Assembly (NCBI GenBank): GCA_003254885.1
Contig: QANT01008531.1
Span: forward strand, 1-50,779
DNA from: Purshia tridentata
Lineage: Eukaryota; Streptophyta; Magnoliopsida; Rosales; Rosaceae
Direction: 5' to 3'
Length of the DNA: 50,779 bases
In this document: positions 34,104 through 45,480 of the stretch, one piece after another
Layout: each line of letters begins with the position of its first letter
How positions within the stretch are numbered: the stretch's first letter is position 1
Translations under genes and position numbers: made by a program
The notes under the pieces: model-generated
Database searches by the model: none
What the model was told of the DNA's origin: nothing
Seen by the model: the letters and a program-made list of their open reading frames with translations, nothing else

Positions 34104-37100
34104 ATGGAGCCGGACGCGAGCATCGAGACGAGCTCCATGATCCGCGTGGCGGTGCTCCCGATCGGGCACGTGCCGCCGGTGCTGCTGCGCGACTACCACT
34201 CGATGCTGCTCCGGCACCAGACGATTCCACTCTCCGCCATCAGCTCGTTCTACACGGAGCACCAGAAGTCGCCCTTCGCCCACCAGCCGTGGGACTCCGG
34301 CAGCCTCCGGTTCAAGTTCGTCCTGGGGGGAGCCCCGCCTAGCCCCTGGGAGGATTTCCAGTCCAACCGCAAAACCCTCGCCGTCATCGGCATCTGCCAC
34401 TGCCCCTCCTCCCCGGACCTCGACTCCGTCACCGACCAGTTCGACTCCGCCTCCCGCGCCTACTCCTCCTCCCTCGTCCAACGCTGCTTCGCCTTCTGCC
34501 CCGGGGACTCTCAGGTCTGCCGCTTTCGTTTTGCTTCGCTTGTTTTGTCTATGATTTTTTGGAATTTTTTTTTTGTTTAATTTTGAATTTGTTGGTTTGA
34601 TTTTGTAGTTGGAGGATGGGAGCAAGAAAGGGGGAAACTTGATGCTGTTTCCGCCGGCGGACCGGGCAACACAGGAGTTTCACTTGCAGACAATGATGCA
34701 GGACATTGCAGCGTCGCTGCTGATGGAGTTTGAGAAATGGGTGCTGAAGGCTGAGTCTGCGGGGACCATTGTCAAGACGCCTTTGGATTCTCAAGCCACT
34801 CTCAGCTCAGAGGAGGTTCATGTCTAGGTGTCCCATATAGAATTTTAAGCTGTTATTATATATATATATATTATTTATGATTTAATTGTTAGATTCGTAT
34901 CGGAAAAATGATAATCTTTTGTCATCTGTTGGAGGGTGTTTGTGAATTTCTGTGTGTTAAATGTAGCGGCATTTATCATTTTGTTGTAGTTGCCGACAAT
35001 AAAGAAATTTAAAAGATATAAATGGCAGGTTATAAAGGCAAAGAAGCGGAGGCTTGGGCGCGCACAGAAGCTTATGGGTGATTATTGCTTGCTGGCAGGA
35101 TCACCTGTTGATGCCAATGCTCACTACACTACTGCACTTGAACTTGCTAGGTTGACTGGAGATTTTTTCTGGTATGCTGGTGCATTGGAGGGTAGCGTTT
35201 GTGCCTTACTGGTAATGGCTCTCTCTTTGGACTTGCATTGCTTTTTGTGTGTTATAATATGACGGACTTGCATGGCTTTGTGTTAAGTTATTTCTTAGAT
35301 TTCATATTGACTGATATGGTCCTCGTGGGGGAAGCCTGCTTCTGAATTCTGTCTACTTGAAATTGTCAGTTGATTAATTTATAAATACATGTTCTTAGGT
35401 TGATCGTATGGACCATCAGGATTCGGCGTTGGAAGAGGAAGTTAGATATAGGTATCATAGTGTCATTTTGCACTACAGGAAGTCATTTATACAAGAGCAT
35501 GCTCAGAGGTAATTCATAAATTCTGTTGTATATAGATAGTTTTTACTTTATTTGTATGAAAGCTTTTAATAATTACTTCTATTAATCATTTATGTGCAGA
35601 GTTTCACCCCTAACTTTTGAACTTGAGGCTACTTTGAAATTAGCAAGGTTTCTTTGCAGGTAAACATTTTTCATGAATATTATATGATTTGGTAAATGCA
35701 GCATGCTGTACTGACCTGTTAAACTTAGTTTTCTTAAGTATCCTTGAGATTATATTAAAGCAAAATGGTATTTGTATTATCTCTCATCTCTTACTGGAAT
35801 CCGTTCTTGCTGCATCTTATTCTTTTATTCTCTCTACTTGTGAGTCTTGACTTTTAGCCTTCCTTTCTTGGAAAATGTTTTAAATAAATTGAATTCTGGC
35901 TCCAAAAAAGTTGAATTAGATGCTTCATAAGAATTTCAGTTATATGATCATATCTGTCCATGAGGTGGCAATTACTATTCCAATGACAGTTATATTTACA
36001 CTATTTTATCTTACATGTTTATTTTTGGTTCATTTTCACAGACGAGAACTGGCTAAGGAGGTCGTGGAACTACTAACAAATGCAGCAGATGGTGCTAAAT
36101 CTCTGATTGATGCCAGTGATAGACTTGTATTATATGTTGAAATAGCTCGTCTATATGGAACTCTTGGTTATCAGCGGAAAGCTGCATTTTTTATGAGGCA
36201 GGTCGCTCAATTATATTTGCAACAAGATAATCGGCTGGCTGCTATTAGTGCAATGCAAGTTCTGGCAATGACCACTAAAGCATATCGTGTTCAAAGTAGA
36301 GCTTCCATCTCAGATGGTTCCTCTCCCAAAGTGAGTATATAAGTATTATGCAAGATATTCCTTCTTATTTTGCATTTTGGTCTGTCTACATGGTTGTGAC
36401 ATACACTACTGTGTGTTTTGAGATGGAATTGCTGGCTTACTTTGTGCATTTGAGGTAGGGTTACCTTGATCATTAATGGCATATATTAATCTCTTCCTCT
36501 ATTGTATTCTAGAATGTAAATTTTACAGTCGAATGAAGAATTAGGTTGAGGCTTATTTCTCTAGTAACTTCCTTGTGTAATTACCCTTTAAACTTTCTTA
36601 TATTTTGTGTGGCTTAGATTGTAAGCATTTTCTTAGCAAGTTTTCTGCTTCTAATTCTTCTTTTATTTCCTCACAGAAGGAAGTCGGATCAAGTCTTGCT
36701 GAGGGTGGGAAAATGCTCCACCAGTCAGTAGTCTCTCTGTTTGAGTCTCAGTGGAGCACACTACAAATGGTTGTACTAAGAGAGATTCTGCTATCTGCCG
36801 TCCGTGCAGGAGATCCTCTTGCTGCCTGGGGTGCAGCTGCACGACTACTAAGATCATATTATCCTTTAATTACACCTGCTGGGCAAAATGGCCTTGCTAG
36901 TGCACTTTCAAATTCAGCGGATAGGTTGCCATCCGGAACTCGCTGTGCTGACCCTGCTTTACCTTTCATTAGGTCTTCACCAGTACCTAAGCATTTTCCT
37001 GTTAGTACATGATCATTTATTTATTGTGAAGCCTAATAACAACAATATCATCTGCTATGCTATAAGTAATTCTTCTCCATAGTCTTCACTGCAAGACAAG

Positions 37101-40027
37101 CATGTAGTTGCACAGAGGTTCATAATGCCTTGGATTTGGACCAATACATATTTGTTTTACCATAAATTTTCATTAATTATATAATGTATATAAAAGCAAT
37201 TAATATGCTTAATGTTGCTTGGCCAAAAAAAAAAAAATATGCTTAATGTTGAAAATTCTGAAATATACTCCTATGACAAGTCCAAAAAAAAATTTATTTT
37301 CTAAAGTTAGAATGTTGAACCATGAGAAGTGAATATCTGCTAGCTCTGACCAGCTTATAATTTGATAAGGGATTTTAGAGTTTTTCCCATTTTTTGTTTC
37401 CTTAAGCATCATTTTTTTTAACAATGTTTTATTTACCTATATACTTTTTGTAGAATGTGAAAGTTCTGAGATTCTTTAGTAGAGCTAAGTTGTATTCTGT
37501 TTGTATTGGCAATGAACAAAAATATATTTCATTTTGCCTTTAAAAATCTTTCGATATCCAACGTCATCCGGTACTGAATATTGATGTCAATGATATGGAC
37601 AAATCACCGTTGGAGTATTTAATTGTCGCTTTATTTTTCTAAGATTTCTAATTAAATCATCTGAGCTGCTTCTAGGTTGCATTCTTTTCCTCTGCATCTC
37701 TCACAAATGGATATTGTAAAGCGCAATCCATCAAGAGAAGACTGGTGGGCAGGAGCTGCTCCTTCTGGGCCTTTTATTTATACACCATTCAGCAAGGGAG
37801 AGCCAAACAATAGCGCCAAACAGGAGCTGATTTGGATTGTTGGAGAACCAGTTCAGATCTTGGTCGAACTGGCAAACCCATGTGGCTTTTATTTGAGAGT
37901 TGATAGTATTTATCTCTCAGTGCCTTCAGGAAATTTTGATGCTTTTCCGGTTATTGTAAATCTTCCACCTAATTCATCAAAGGTGGTCACCTTATCAGGG
38001 ATCCCAACTTCGGTTGGGCCAGTGACAATTCCTGGGTGCACTGTCCACTGCTTTGGTGTTATTACTGAACACCTGTTTAAGGATGTTGACAGTCTGCTCC
38101 TTGGAGCTACACAAGGACTTGTGCTTTCTGACCCTTTCAGATGCTGTGGATCTGCAAGGTTGAGAAATATATCTGTTCCAAATATCTCTGTGGTACCACC
38201 ACTACCGTTGCTGGTTTCTCGTGTTGTTGGTGGTGATGGTGCAATCATTCTACATGAAGGTGAAATTCGAGATGTATGGATAAGTCTGGCTAATGCAGGT
38301 ACAGTTCCGGTTGAGCAAGTGCATATATCACTATCCGGAAAAAACCAAGATTCTGTTGTCTCGATTGGATCTGAAACATTAAATTCTGCCCTTCCTTTGA
38401 AGCCTGGTGCGGAAGTGACTATACCTGTGACCTTAAGAGCTCGGCGGCTTGGCTTAGCGGATGCTGATACTGCTGGTGGCAGAAGTGCCTCCGGAAGCAC
38501 TGCGAGGCATTTTAAGGATGGAAATAGCCCAACATTGTTGATCCATTATGCAGGTATTCTTAAATCTATATGATATTCTCTCTCTCTCTCTCTCTCTCAT
38601 ACAGACACACACACGAACACTTGAGTTTGGCTTTATTAACTTTAAACCTCTCAGTGCCACCTTATCCTGAGTATGGTAGCATTAACTTGTGTGACTCATT
38701 TTCTTTCTGACAATCATTCTTTCATTTGCTTCTCAGGGCCTCTGACAAATACTGCAGATCCTCCAACAGATACATCTGTTGTCCCCCCTGGCAGGCGCCT
38801 GGTTGTTCCCTTGCAGATTTGTGTTTTGCAGGGTTTGTCTTTTGTGAAGGCTCGTTTACTCTCAATGGAGATTCCTGCACAAGTGGGTGAAAACATTCCC
38901 AAATCAGTTCATATTGATAACAGCCCTACTGAAGGAACTGTTGGCTCTCAAAATAAGATGGACAGATTGGTAAAGATTGATCCTTTCAGAGGAAGTTGGG
39001 GACTTCGCTTTCTTGAACTTGAGTTGTCTAATCCAACAGATGTTGTCTTTGAAATTAGTGTTTCAGTCCAGCTGGAGAACTCTAGTCATGAGCATGGAAC
39101 TTCTGTTGATCAAGATGCTGCTGAGTATGGTTACCCTAAAACAAGAATTGATCGGGATTGCTCCGCTAGGGTACTGATACCTCTGGAGCATTTTAAATTA
39201 CCTGTTCTTGATGATTCTTTTTTTGTGAAGGATAATCAGGCAGATGGGGCCATCAGTGGCAGAAATTCAAGCTTTTCAGAAAGGAATACTAAAGCTGAAC
39301 TTAATGCTTCTATCAAGAACCTCATATCGAGAATTAAGGTTCGGTGGCAATCAGGGCGAAACGGCTCAGGAGAATTAAATATCAAGGATGCTGTACAGAA
39401 AGCTCTCCAGACATCTGTTATGGATGTACTGCTACCAGACCCATTGACATTTTGCTTCAGGCTTTCTAGAAATGGCCTTGAACGTGAAAATTCTGGTTCA
39501 CCAAAAGAATCTAATGTTCAAGTTCACTCTGCTGCATCCAAGGGTTCTGTGCTAGCGCATGAAATGACTCCAATGGAGGTTATGGTTCGTAATAACACAA
39601 AGGAGACGATCAAGATGAGTCTTAGCATTACATGCAGAGATGTTGCTGGAGAGAATTGTGTAGAGTGTACCAAGGCAACTGTCTTATGTTCTGGTAATGT
39701 CTCTTCAACTACCTTACAGAAGCCTCTCTATCTTTAGTAATTGTCTGTTCTAGTTTACATATGTTCAATTAGAATTTCCAAATGTGATGATTTGAGCTAT
39801 GTGCAGGTGTTTTGAGCGGGATAAGCATGGAGGTTCCCCCACTTGAAGAAACTACTCATTGTTTCGCTTTGTATTTTCTTGTACCCGGTGAGTACACACT
39901 GGTAGCGGCAGCCGTGATTGATGATGCTAATGATATACTCAGGGCTCGTGCAAAAACCAAATTCACCGATGAGCCCATTTTCTGTCGTGGGCCTCCTTAT
40001 CATGTTCGTGTTCTTGGTACTTCATGA
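34104..40027 (+). CDS. TRS120: TRAPPII complex subunit TRS120 (1203 aa, 10 exons)
   Basis: Exons are 34104-34514, 34609-34815, 35029-35211, 35399-35508, 35600-35659, 36042-36330, 36677-36972, 37676-38553, 38737-39693 and 39807-40027. They sum to 3612 nt in one frame. The protein matches plant TRS120, the TRAPPII-specific subunit, over its whole length: the N-terminal block (IRVAVLPIGHVPPVLLRDYH), the helical repeat region (ALELARLTGDFFWYAGALEG, RFLCRRELAKEVVELLTNAA) and a beta-rich C-terminal half (HFGVITEHLFKD-like, PFRGSWGLRFLELELSNPTD). In plants TRAPPII regulates Rab-A GTPases at the trans-Golgi network and is needed for cell-plate formation, polarity and vein patterning. It is a scaffold, so no catalytic residues are expected. 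Length fits the family. An in-frame alternative acceptor at 34990 would add 13 residues. Intron 8 contains a (TC)n microsatellite (38577-38598). Confidence 0.95.
37203..37251 (+). mobile_element. Micro-insertion with A-tail and 15-bp target duplication, in TRS120 intron 7
   Basis: ATATGCTTAATGTTG occurs at 37203-37217 and 37237-37251. The 19 bases between are CTTGGCCAAAAAAAAAAAA on the plus strand. Same design as the insertions at 4616 and 14658. Confidence 0.65.
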
Positions 40028-40748
40028 TGCTACCGGAACGTACAAAATCTAATTTCATTTTTTTCTCTTCGATTCTTTATTCTCCTCAGCATTACAGTTA
40101 ATCAAATGCCACCTAACTCAAACCTCATAATATATTTGGATTTCATCTTTATGGTTATTTGTAATACGACTTTATTATTTTTATTTTGTATTTAATTGAT
40201 CATATTGCTTTTATTTTCTCTTTTTTAACCCAATTATTTAGTATCTTATTCTTAGCCTAATTTTATGTATGTAATTTTTTTAGCCCACAATTATACTTGC
40301 AAAACACTTGATAATTTATTCTTGTAGTTTCTTTTTGTTTTAAGAACCATACATTTTAAATGCCGAATTTCTTAAATAAAACCCTTCTATCAAATCAAAA
40401 ATGAATATCAAAATTTAAGGTATTGTAATGTGGGGTAAGAAGTGTCGAACGCTAGATAAGACTTTTATCCTCCAAATTTTCAGCCGGATGAATTTGGGCT
40501 TATCCTTCTTTTTCATTTTGAGTTTCTTACTTCCTACTCAAAGCACCTAAAACACTAAAATTCTAGCAGTTTGCACTCTGATTAAATGTGAGTGGTAATT
40601 GACAGGGTAAAAAAAAAAAAAAAACAATTGTCATTGAGCTTAAATTTTAGTTTTCATTTTGAAATTTCGTTACTCAAAAACGTTGTTCGACTCTTGTTTC
40701 CCTCCTTATTTCCCCGCAGCCAAACAGGAGGTTAAACCCGCAACACAA
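40028..40748. other. TRS120 3' flank and PPR gene promoter
   Basis: Compact spacer between tandem genes. The first ~200-300 bases are T-rich 3' UTR and terminator-like sequence. The last ~200 bases must contain the PPR promoter and leader. An A16-type run lies at about 40607-40624. No strong TATA box is seen. Confidence 0.5.
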
Positions 40749-42563
40749 ATGAAAACGGAGGCCCCCAAATCACTCCTTACCCTCATACAAACCTGCACAA
40801 ACCTTAAACAACTTCAGCAAATCCATGCCAAATCTGTAACCTCAGGCCTTTTCCATTACCAATTCATCCTCACCAAAATCACCAGTTCCTTCTTATTCCC
40901 TCAATCTCTGAACTACGCCACCCGCTTACTAACTCAAACTCAAGAACCAAGCATATTTATTTACAATTCCATAATCAAAGCATATTCTCAATCAGAACTC
41001 CCATGTGCTGCTTTATCAGTGTATAACAAAATAAGGGTACGCGAAAATGTGTTGGGCGACAACTTCACGTACCCTTTTGTGTTGAAAGCTTGTGCAAGTG
41101 AATTGGCTTTGGACAAAGGGAGGGAGGTTCATGGTGTGATTGTTAGAATTGGGCTTGATTCGAATATGATTTTGGGTAGTTCTTTGCTAAACTTTTATGG
41201 GGTTTGTGGGAAAATCGAGAGTGCAAGGCAGGTGTTTGATGAATTTAAGGCGAAGGATGTTGTGTTCTGGAATGCCATGATAACGGGTTATGCACGAAAT
41301 GGGATGGTTTTGGAAGCTTGTCAGGTTTTTATGGAGATGGAGGAAGTGGGAGAGGTTATTAGACCCAATGAAGGCTCGATTTTAGCGTTGATATTGGCTT
41401 GCACGGTATCGAAACACTTGAAATTTGGGAGAGAGATTCATGGGTTTTCGATAAAACATGCAAGCTTTGGGTTGAGTGTGAAAGTGGGAGCTGCATTGGT
41501 TGATTTCTATGCAAAATGTGGATGCTTGGATTATGCAAAGAGAGTGTTCGAGGGAATGCCTGAGAAGAATTCTGTGGTGTGGAACTCATTGTTATGTGGT
41601 TATTCTCTAAATGGGTTTCCAAAAGAAGCAATTGATGTTTTCAAGAAAATGTATTTTGTGGATGTTAAGCCTGATAAGTTCACAATTTCAGGCTTGTTTT
41701 CTGCTTGTGGCCAAATGGGTGCTATTAATCTAGGAAATTGGGTTCGGAAATTTGCAGAGAAGAATGGAATTTGGGATGTATATATAGGGACCTCTTTGGT
41801 AGACATGTATGCAAAATGTGGTTCTATTGGAACAGCTAGAGAAGTGTTTGATCAAATGGATCAAAAAACTGTTGTGACATGGAACGCTATTCTCTCTGGA
41901 TATGCGTCAAATGGGCAGGCCAGTGCTACAATGGAGCTCTTTGATGAGATGAGAAAATCAGGTGCTAGGCCAGATTACATAACCTTCCTTTCAGTTTTAC
42001 ATGCTTGTGCTCATGCTGGTTTGGTTGAAAAAGGTAAGCAATACTTTGATTTAATGGTGAAGAACTATAAGATCACCCCAAAAGTTGAGCATTATGGTTG
42101 CATGGTTGATCTTCTTGGCCGTGCGGGGCTAATAAAAGAAGCAAAGGAACTTATTGAGAGGATGGAATTTGAACCAAATGTAATTGTATGGGGATCACTG
42201 TTCAATTCTTGTAGCATTCATGGTGATATTGAGGTAGGAGAGTGGGCAGCTCACCATTTGTTCAACTTAGAAGCAATGGATGGGGGGTCCTATATGCTGT
42301 TGGCAAATATGTATGCTGCAGCTCGAAGGTTTGACAGGGTCAAAGCAGTTAGAGAGGAAATGGACAATGCCAATATTTTCAAACCACCTGGATGTAGCAT
42401 AATTGAGATTGGAGATGTAGTTCATGAGTTTCTTGTTGCTGACAAGAAGCACCCTAAATCGGAAGAGGTCTACTGGGTGTTGGATAAATTAAGCAAGAAG
42501 CTCAAGATGGCAGGCTATGTGCACCTGTCTTCTTTAGATGAAGAGTGTTTGGAAATTAGCTGA
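40749..42563 (+). CDS. PLS-class pentatricopeptide repeat protein with E domain (604 aa)
   Basis: An intron-less frame, as is usual for plant PPR genes. The start is the first ATG in frame (ACAAATGAAAACG). The open frame extends further upstream, but without an ATG. The protein begins SLLTLIQTCTNLKQLQQIHA and is built of PPR triplets, seen in WNAMITGYARNG (near residue 174), LVDMYAKCGSIGTAREVFDQ and WNAILSGYASNG (near 378). The C-terminus has an E-type region from about residue 481 (WGSLFNSCSIHGDIEVGEWA..LLANMYAAA) and an E+-like end (VVHEFLVADKKHPKSEEVYW). It lacks a DYW deaminase domain. Such proteins bind organelle RNA and often act in C-to-U editing together with a separate DYW partner. 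The target and the organelle are not readable from the sequence, and an obvious targeting peptide is not seen. Confidence 0.92.
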   Translation: MKTEAPKSLLTLIQTCTNLKQLQQIHAKSVTSGLFHYQFILTKITSSFLFPQSLNYATRLLTQTQEPSIFIYNSIIKAYSQSELPCAALSVYNKIRVRENVLGDNFTYPFVLKACASELALDKGREVHGVIVRIGLDSNMILGSSLLNFYGVCGKIESARQVFDEFKAKDVVFWNAMITGYARNGMVLEACQVFMEMEEVGEVIRPNEGSILALILACTVSKHLKFGREIHGFSIKHASFGLSVKVGAALVDFYAKCGCLDYAKRVFEGMPEKNSVVWNSLLCGYSLNGFPKEAIDVFKKMYFVDVKPDKFTISGLFSACGQMGAINLGNWVRKFAEKNGIWDVYIGTSLVDMYAKCGSIGTAREVFDQMDQKTVVTWNAILSGYASNGQASATMELFDEMRKSGARPDYITFLSVLHACAHAGLVEKGKQYFDLMVKNYKITPKVEHYGCMVDLLGRAGLIKEAKELIERMEFEPNVIVWGSLFNSCSIHGDIEVGEWAAHHLFNLEAMDGGSYMLLANMYAAARRFDRVKAVREEMDNANIFKPPGCSIIEIGDVVHEFLVADKKHPKSEEVYWVLDKLSKKLKMAGYVHLSSLDEECLEIS

Positions 42564-45386
42564 GGAAGAATCATTTTTTGGCAAAATTTTTTGAAATTTG
42601 GTAAAGGGGAAAGGAAATGAAGGGAGCAGTTTTGTACTCTGATCCTGTTACTGCACCTGTTGAAGAAGTACAGGGCAATATAAGTGATCATTTCAAGGGG
42701 CACTGGGATTTGGATTTGTATGGCATATTCTAGATTATGGAGATGGATGCATGATCCTCAGAGATGATTTTGAGAGGCACCAAAGAGGAAGTTATAGATT
42801 GCCAAAAAATTGAACAACCTTGGAGGGTTTTGGAATAACTTTAACTCAGATTGATCGAAAAATTAATTGAACCTTGTTTTGGATAATTTCTTAATCTGAG
42901 GTGAGCTGAAAATGTTGCTTTTTAAAGGATCAAAGATAGATTCTGCAAAAGAATAGGCCTTGGTAAGTTGGGATTTATATTTCATCAAGAAATTTAAATT
43001 ATCAACCTTTGATAAGTTAATAATTTTTTTTCATATATATATTTTGTTTTATCAGATTTTATTTCTGTAGGAATGTAGTTATATGTTATCAGAAGAGGTA
43101 TCTAGCATAAAATCACTTACTGAAGTTTGAGAAAAATGAAAAAGAACAGTAATGAAAATAATATGAAGTTGAGGTCCATCTGGCTTGTGAGAACACTAGT
43201 AATGGTCATAGTTAATTATAATTGGCTCCTTGACTCAAATCATAATCTGAGTTTTCCTGGAAGATGTCTAGACCATTTAAACCACCAGAGACTTGAATAG
43301 TACCAAGGTAATAACAGTTGATTTTACATAATCAGTAGGTCAGGGAATTTTTATGTCTTCTTTTGCAAGTTATTTGGAGATCCATTTCCAGGTTCCATTT
43401 TTTCCTTGATATGCTTCACTGGCCAAAATGTTGAGCTAATTCATGGACATGTTTTGTGAATATTTGTCACTGCATTTCCGTTTTCCTTCTGATGTATTAT
43501 AATTATTTGCTGCAGATGGTGAGCTAGTTCTTCATGGGACATGGCGGTATTGCTGGATAATTATGTCAGTTTCATTGGTACTATCTGAAGTTTCTCTTAC
43601 AGTTTTATTCGTCATGATGTCTTGTGCCTACAAAAGATGATATGATGAATTATTTATCCTGGAAATGCTCCAATGTCTGGTGCAACCCAATCATTTGCAA
43701 ACAATCATGCTAAACTATTCTCTTTGTCTGTCAAGGGTCACCAAATACCATGAAACTGTTCATCCCACAGGCCTCTTCTTCTGTAAAGTTTTGCAACATC
43801 TTAATGAGCCCAAAATTATTGTGCTTCAACTGGACCCATAATTTTTACTCCTTTTGGAGGTTGGGAATAAAGTTGTGAACAATTTTGGAAATTTTGGTAA
43901 TTATGGTGTTCATTTATCTTTGAATTGTAATGATAAAAAGTAGCGATGGCATAATTATATGTGGATTCTGTTCTTCAGTTATTACCTGTCATATAATGTA
44001 ATGATTAATAATCACTTGCACTGTGAAGGAAGCCACTCAGTTTTATTAATTTGTTAGCTTTTGCCCCTCTTATTTATATTTTGCTAGACAATTTGACTGC
44101 CTTGTCCTCTAAACAACCAAAAATCATGAAAATGGTGGAAATAGTTATATTCCATTAAAGTAGCTTCTTGAACATGGGATTTGAATAAAACACATTGAAT
44201 GTAGGTTAAATATATATGCCATTAAAGTAGCTGGCTTCATCAATATTTGGCTCAAGCCATTAAAGTGGGTTCCTCCTATTTATGAGGACAAATATGTGCT
44301 GCTAAATAGTAGGGGTGAAGATGTTGTGAAAGTGAAAGACGGGGAGGACAGAAAACTCCCTGTCCCTGACCCTCCAACTGTTTTTTATTAGAATTTATTA
44401 GGAGTACAACCCCTTCAAGAGGTCACCTTTCTTCATTCCCATCACCAATTCAATTTTCTGCTGTTTGTACATCACCATGTTTATAGTTGGCTAATTGGGT
44501 TGGTACCACAAGTCAGTCTCTATCCTAGTGTCAACCAGGACAAGCGATTTGATTGATCATATATATGCATGTTTTTTTTTCCCTTACATCATTGTGAATG
44601 TCCAACACAAGCTGTGTAATTTGGTTTTGTCTTGGTTTTCTTTTCTGCAATGTACACCAATGAAACTTCCTTTAAACAAAATGCTATGAGGCTAAGAGCT
44701 GTGAGTTTCTTACGTTATATTTTATTTGATTCAAAAGCTTCTTTTGATTTCAAGACAAAGATTGTTTGGTAACGAACAAATTTTACTTTGTTTCTCTTAG
44801 TCAATTCTCGCGTAATTGATACAGATCACGTGATCAATTATTGTGACAAAATATTGTATATAATAATTTCTTATTACTTAGGGGTAAAGAAGATTAAGAT
44901 GGGGTTGGTGGTGGTGAGGATAAGGTGGTAGTTGGAAATTGGAACCTAAAACTGGGTCGCTCTCTGGTTACCAGATGTAAACACTTAACTGTATTGATAA
45001 TGAAAATAAAATAATTAAAAGCGACCAAGAAAATATGGGAAATGTGATACTTGAAATAGATCGAACGCGTAAAGAAAATGATGGATTGATTAACTAATTT
45101 AACTCATGTGTTTATATTTTGGGGTGAAGGGTCAAGTTTTAAGACCATTAATACAAAAAATTTATGAATGGCTTTTTTTTTCTGATTATGAATGTGTTTA
45201 TGATAAACCTCTTGCCTTCTATTTAAATGCCATGAATCCTTGTCTTATGTGTCACAAGTCTTTAATTATCTTCATGCATGACATGTGACATGTTTTGTTG
45301 TTGTAGGCCCCACTTTCTTATATTTATGTCGGTTTTATTTTTCATACATTAGTACAAGATTTTAAACTATATGTATCAACTACTTT
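42564..45386. other. Gene-free region downstream of the PPR gene
   Basis: The first few hundred bases are likely 3' UTR. The rest is AT-rich, with short frames at 44495 and 45106 that show no domain, promoter or splice support. No clear repeats. Part of 42.6-43.6 kb has a less AT-biased, transcript-like texture, but I cannot build a gene there. Confidence 0.45.
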
Positions 45387-45480
45387 TAAAAAAAAATTTA
45401 TTGCAAGAGAGGAAGGAGAGGGTTCAAATTTGGTGAGCAAAAAAGAGTTTTTCTTCTTGACTATCTAGACCAACTTCAAT
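45387..45480 (-). mobile_element. SINE-like fragment
   Basis: On the minus strand the segment reads AGTTGGTCTAGATAGTCAAG, then a spacer, then CCAAATTTGAACCCTCTCCT, ending in a run of A. The order and spacing match the SINE at 21976-22107, but it is more diverged. No clean target duplication was found. Confidence 0.45.

Noticed and set aside
34032..34625. 197-codon minus-strand frame opposite TRS120 exon 1
   Set aside because: Composition shadow (Gly/Ala/Glu/Arg-rich) of the GC-rich exon. The plus-strand frame matches TRS120.
37910..38500. 196-codon minus-strand frame opposite TRS120 exon 8
   Set aside because: Antisense shadow of a well-recognised exon with no independent features.
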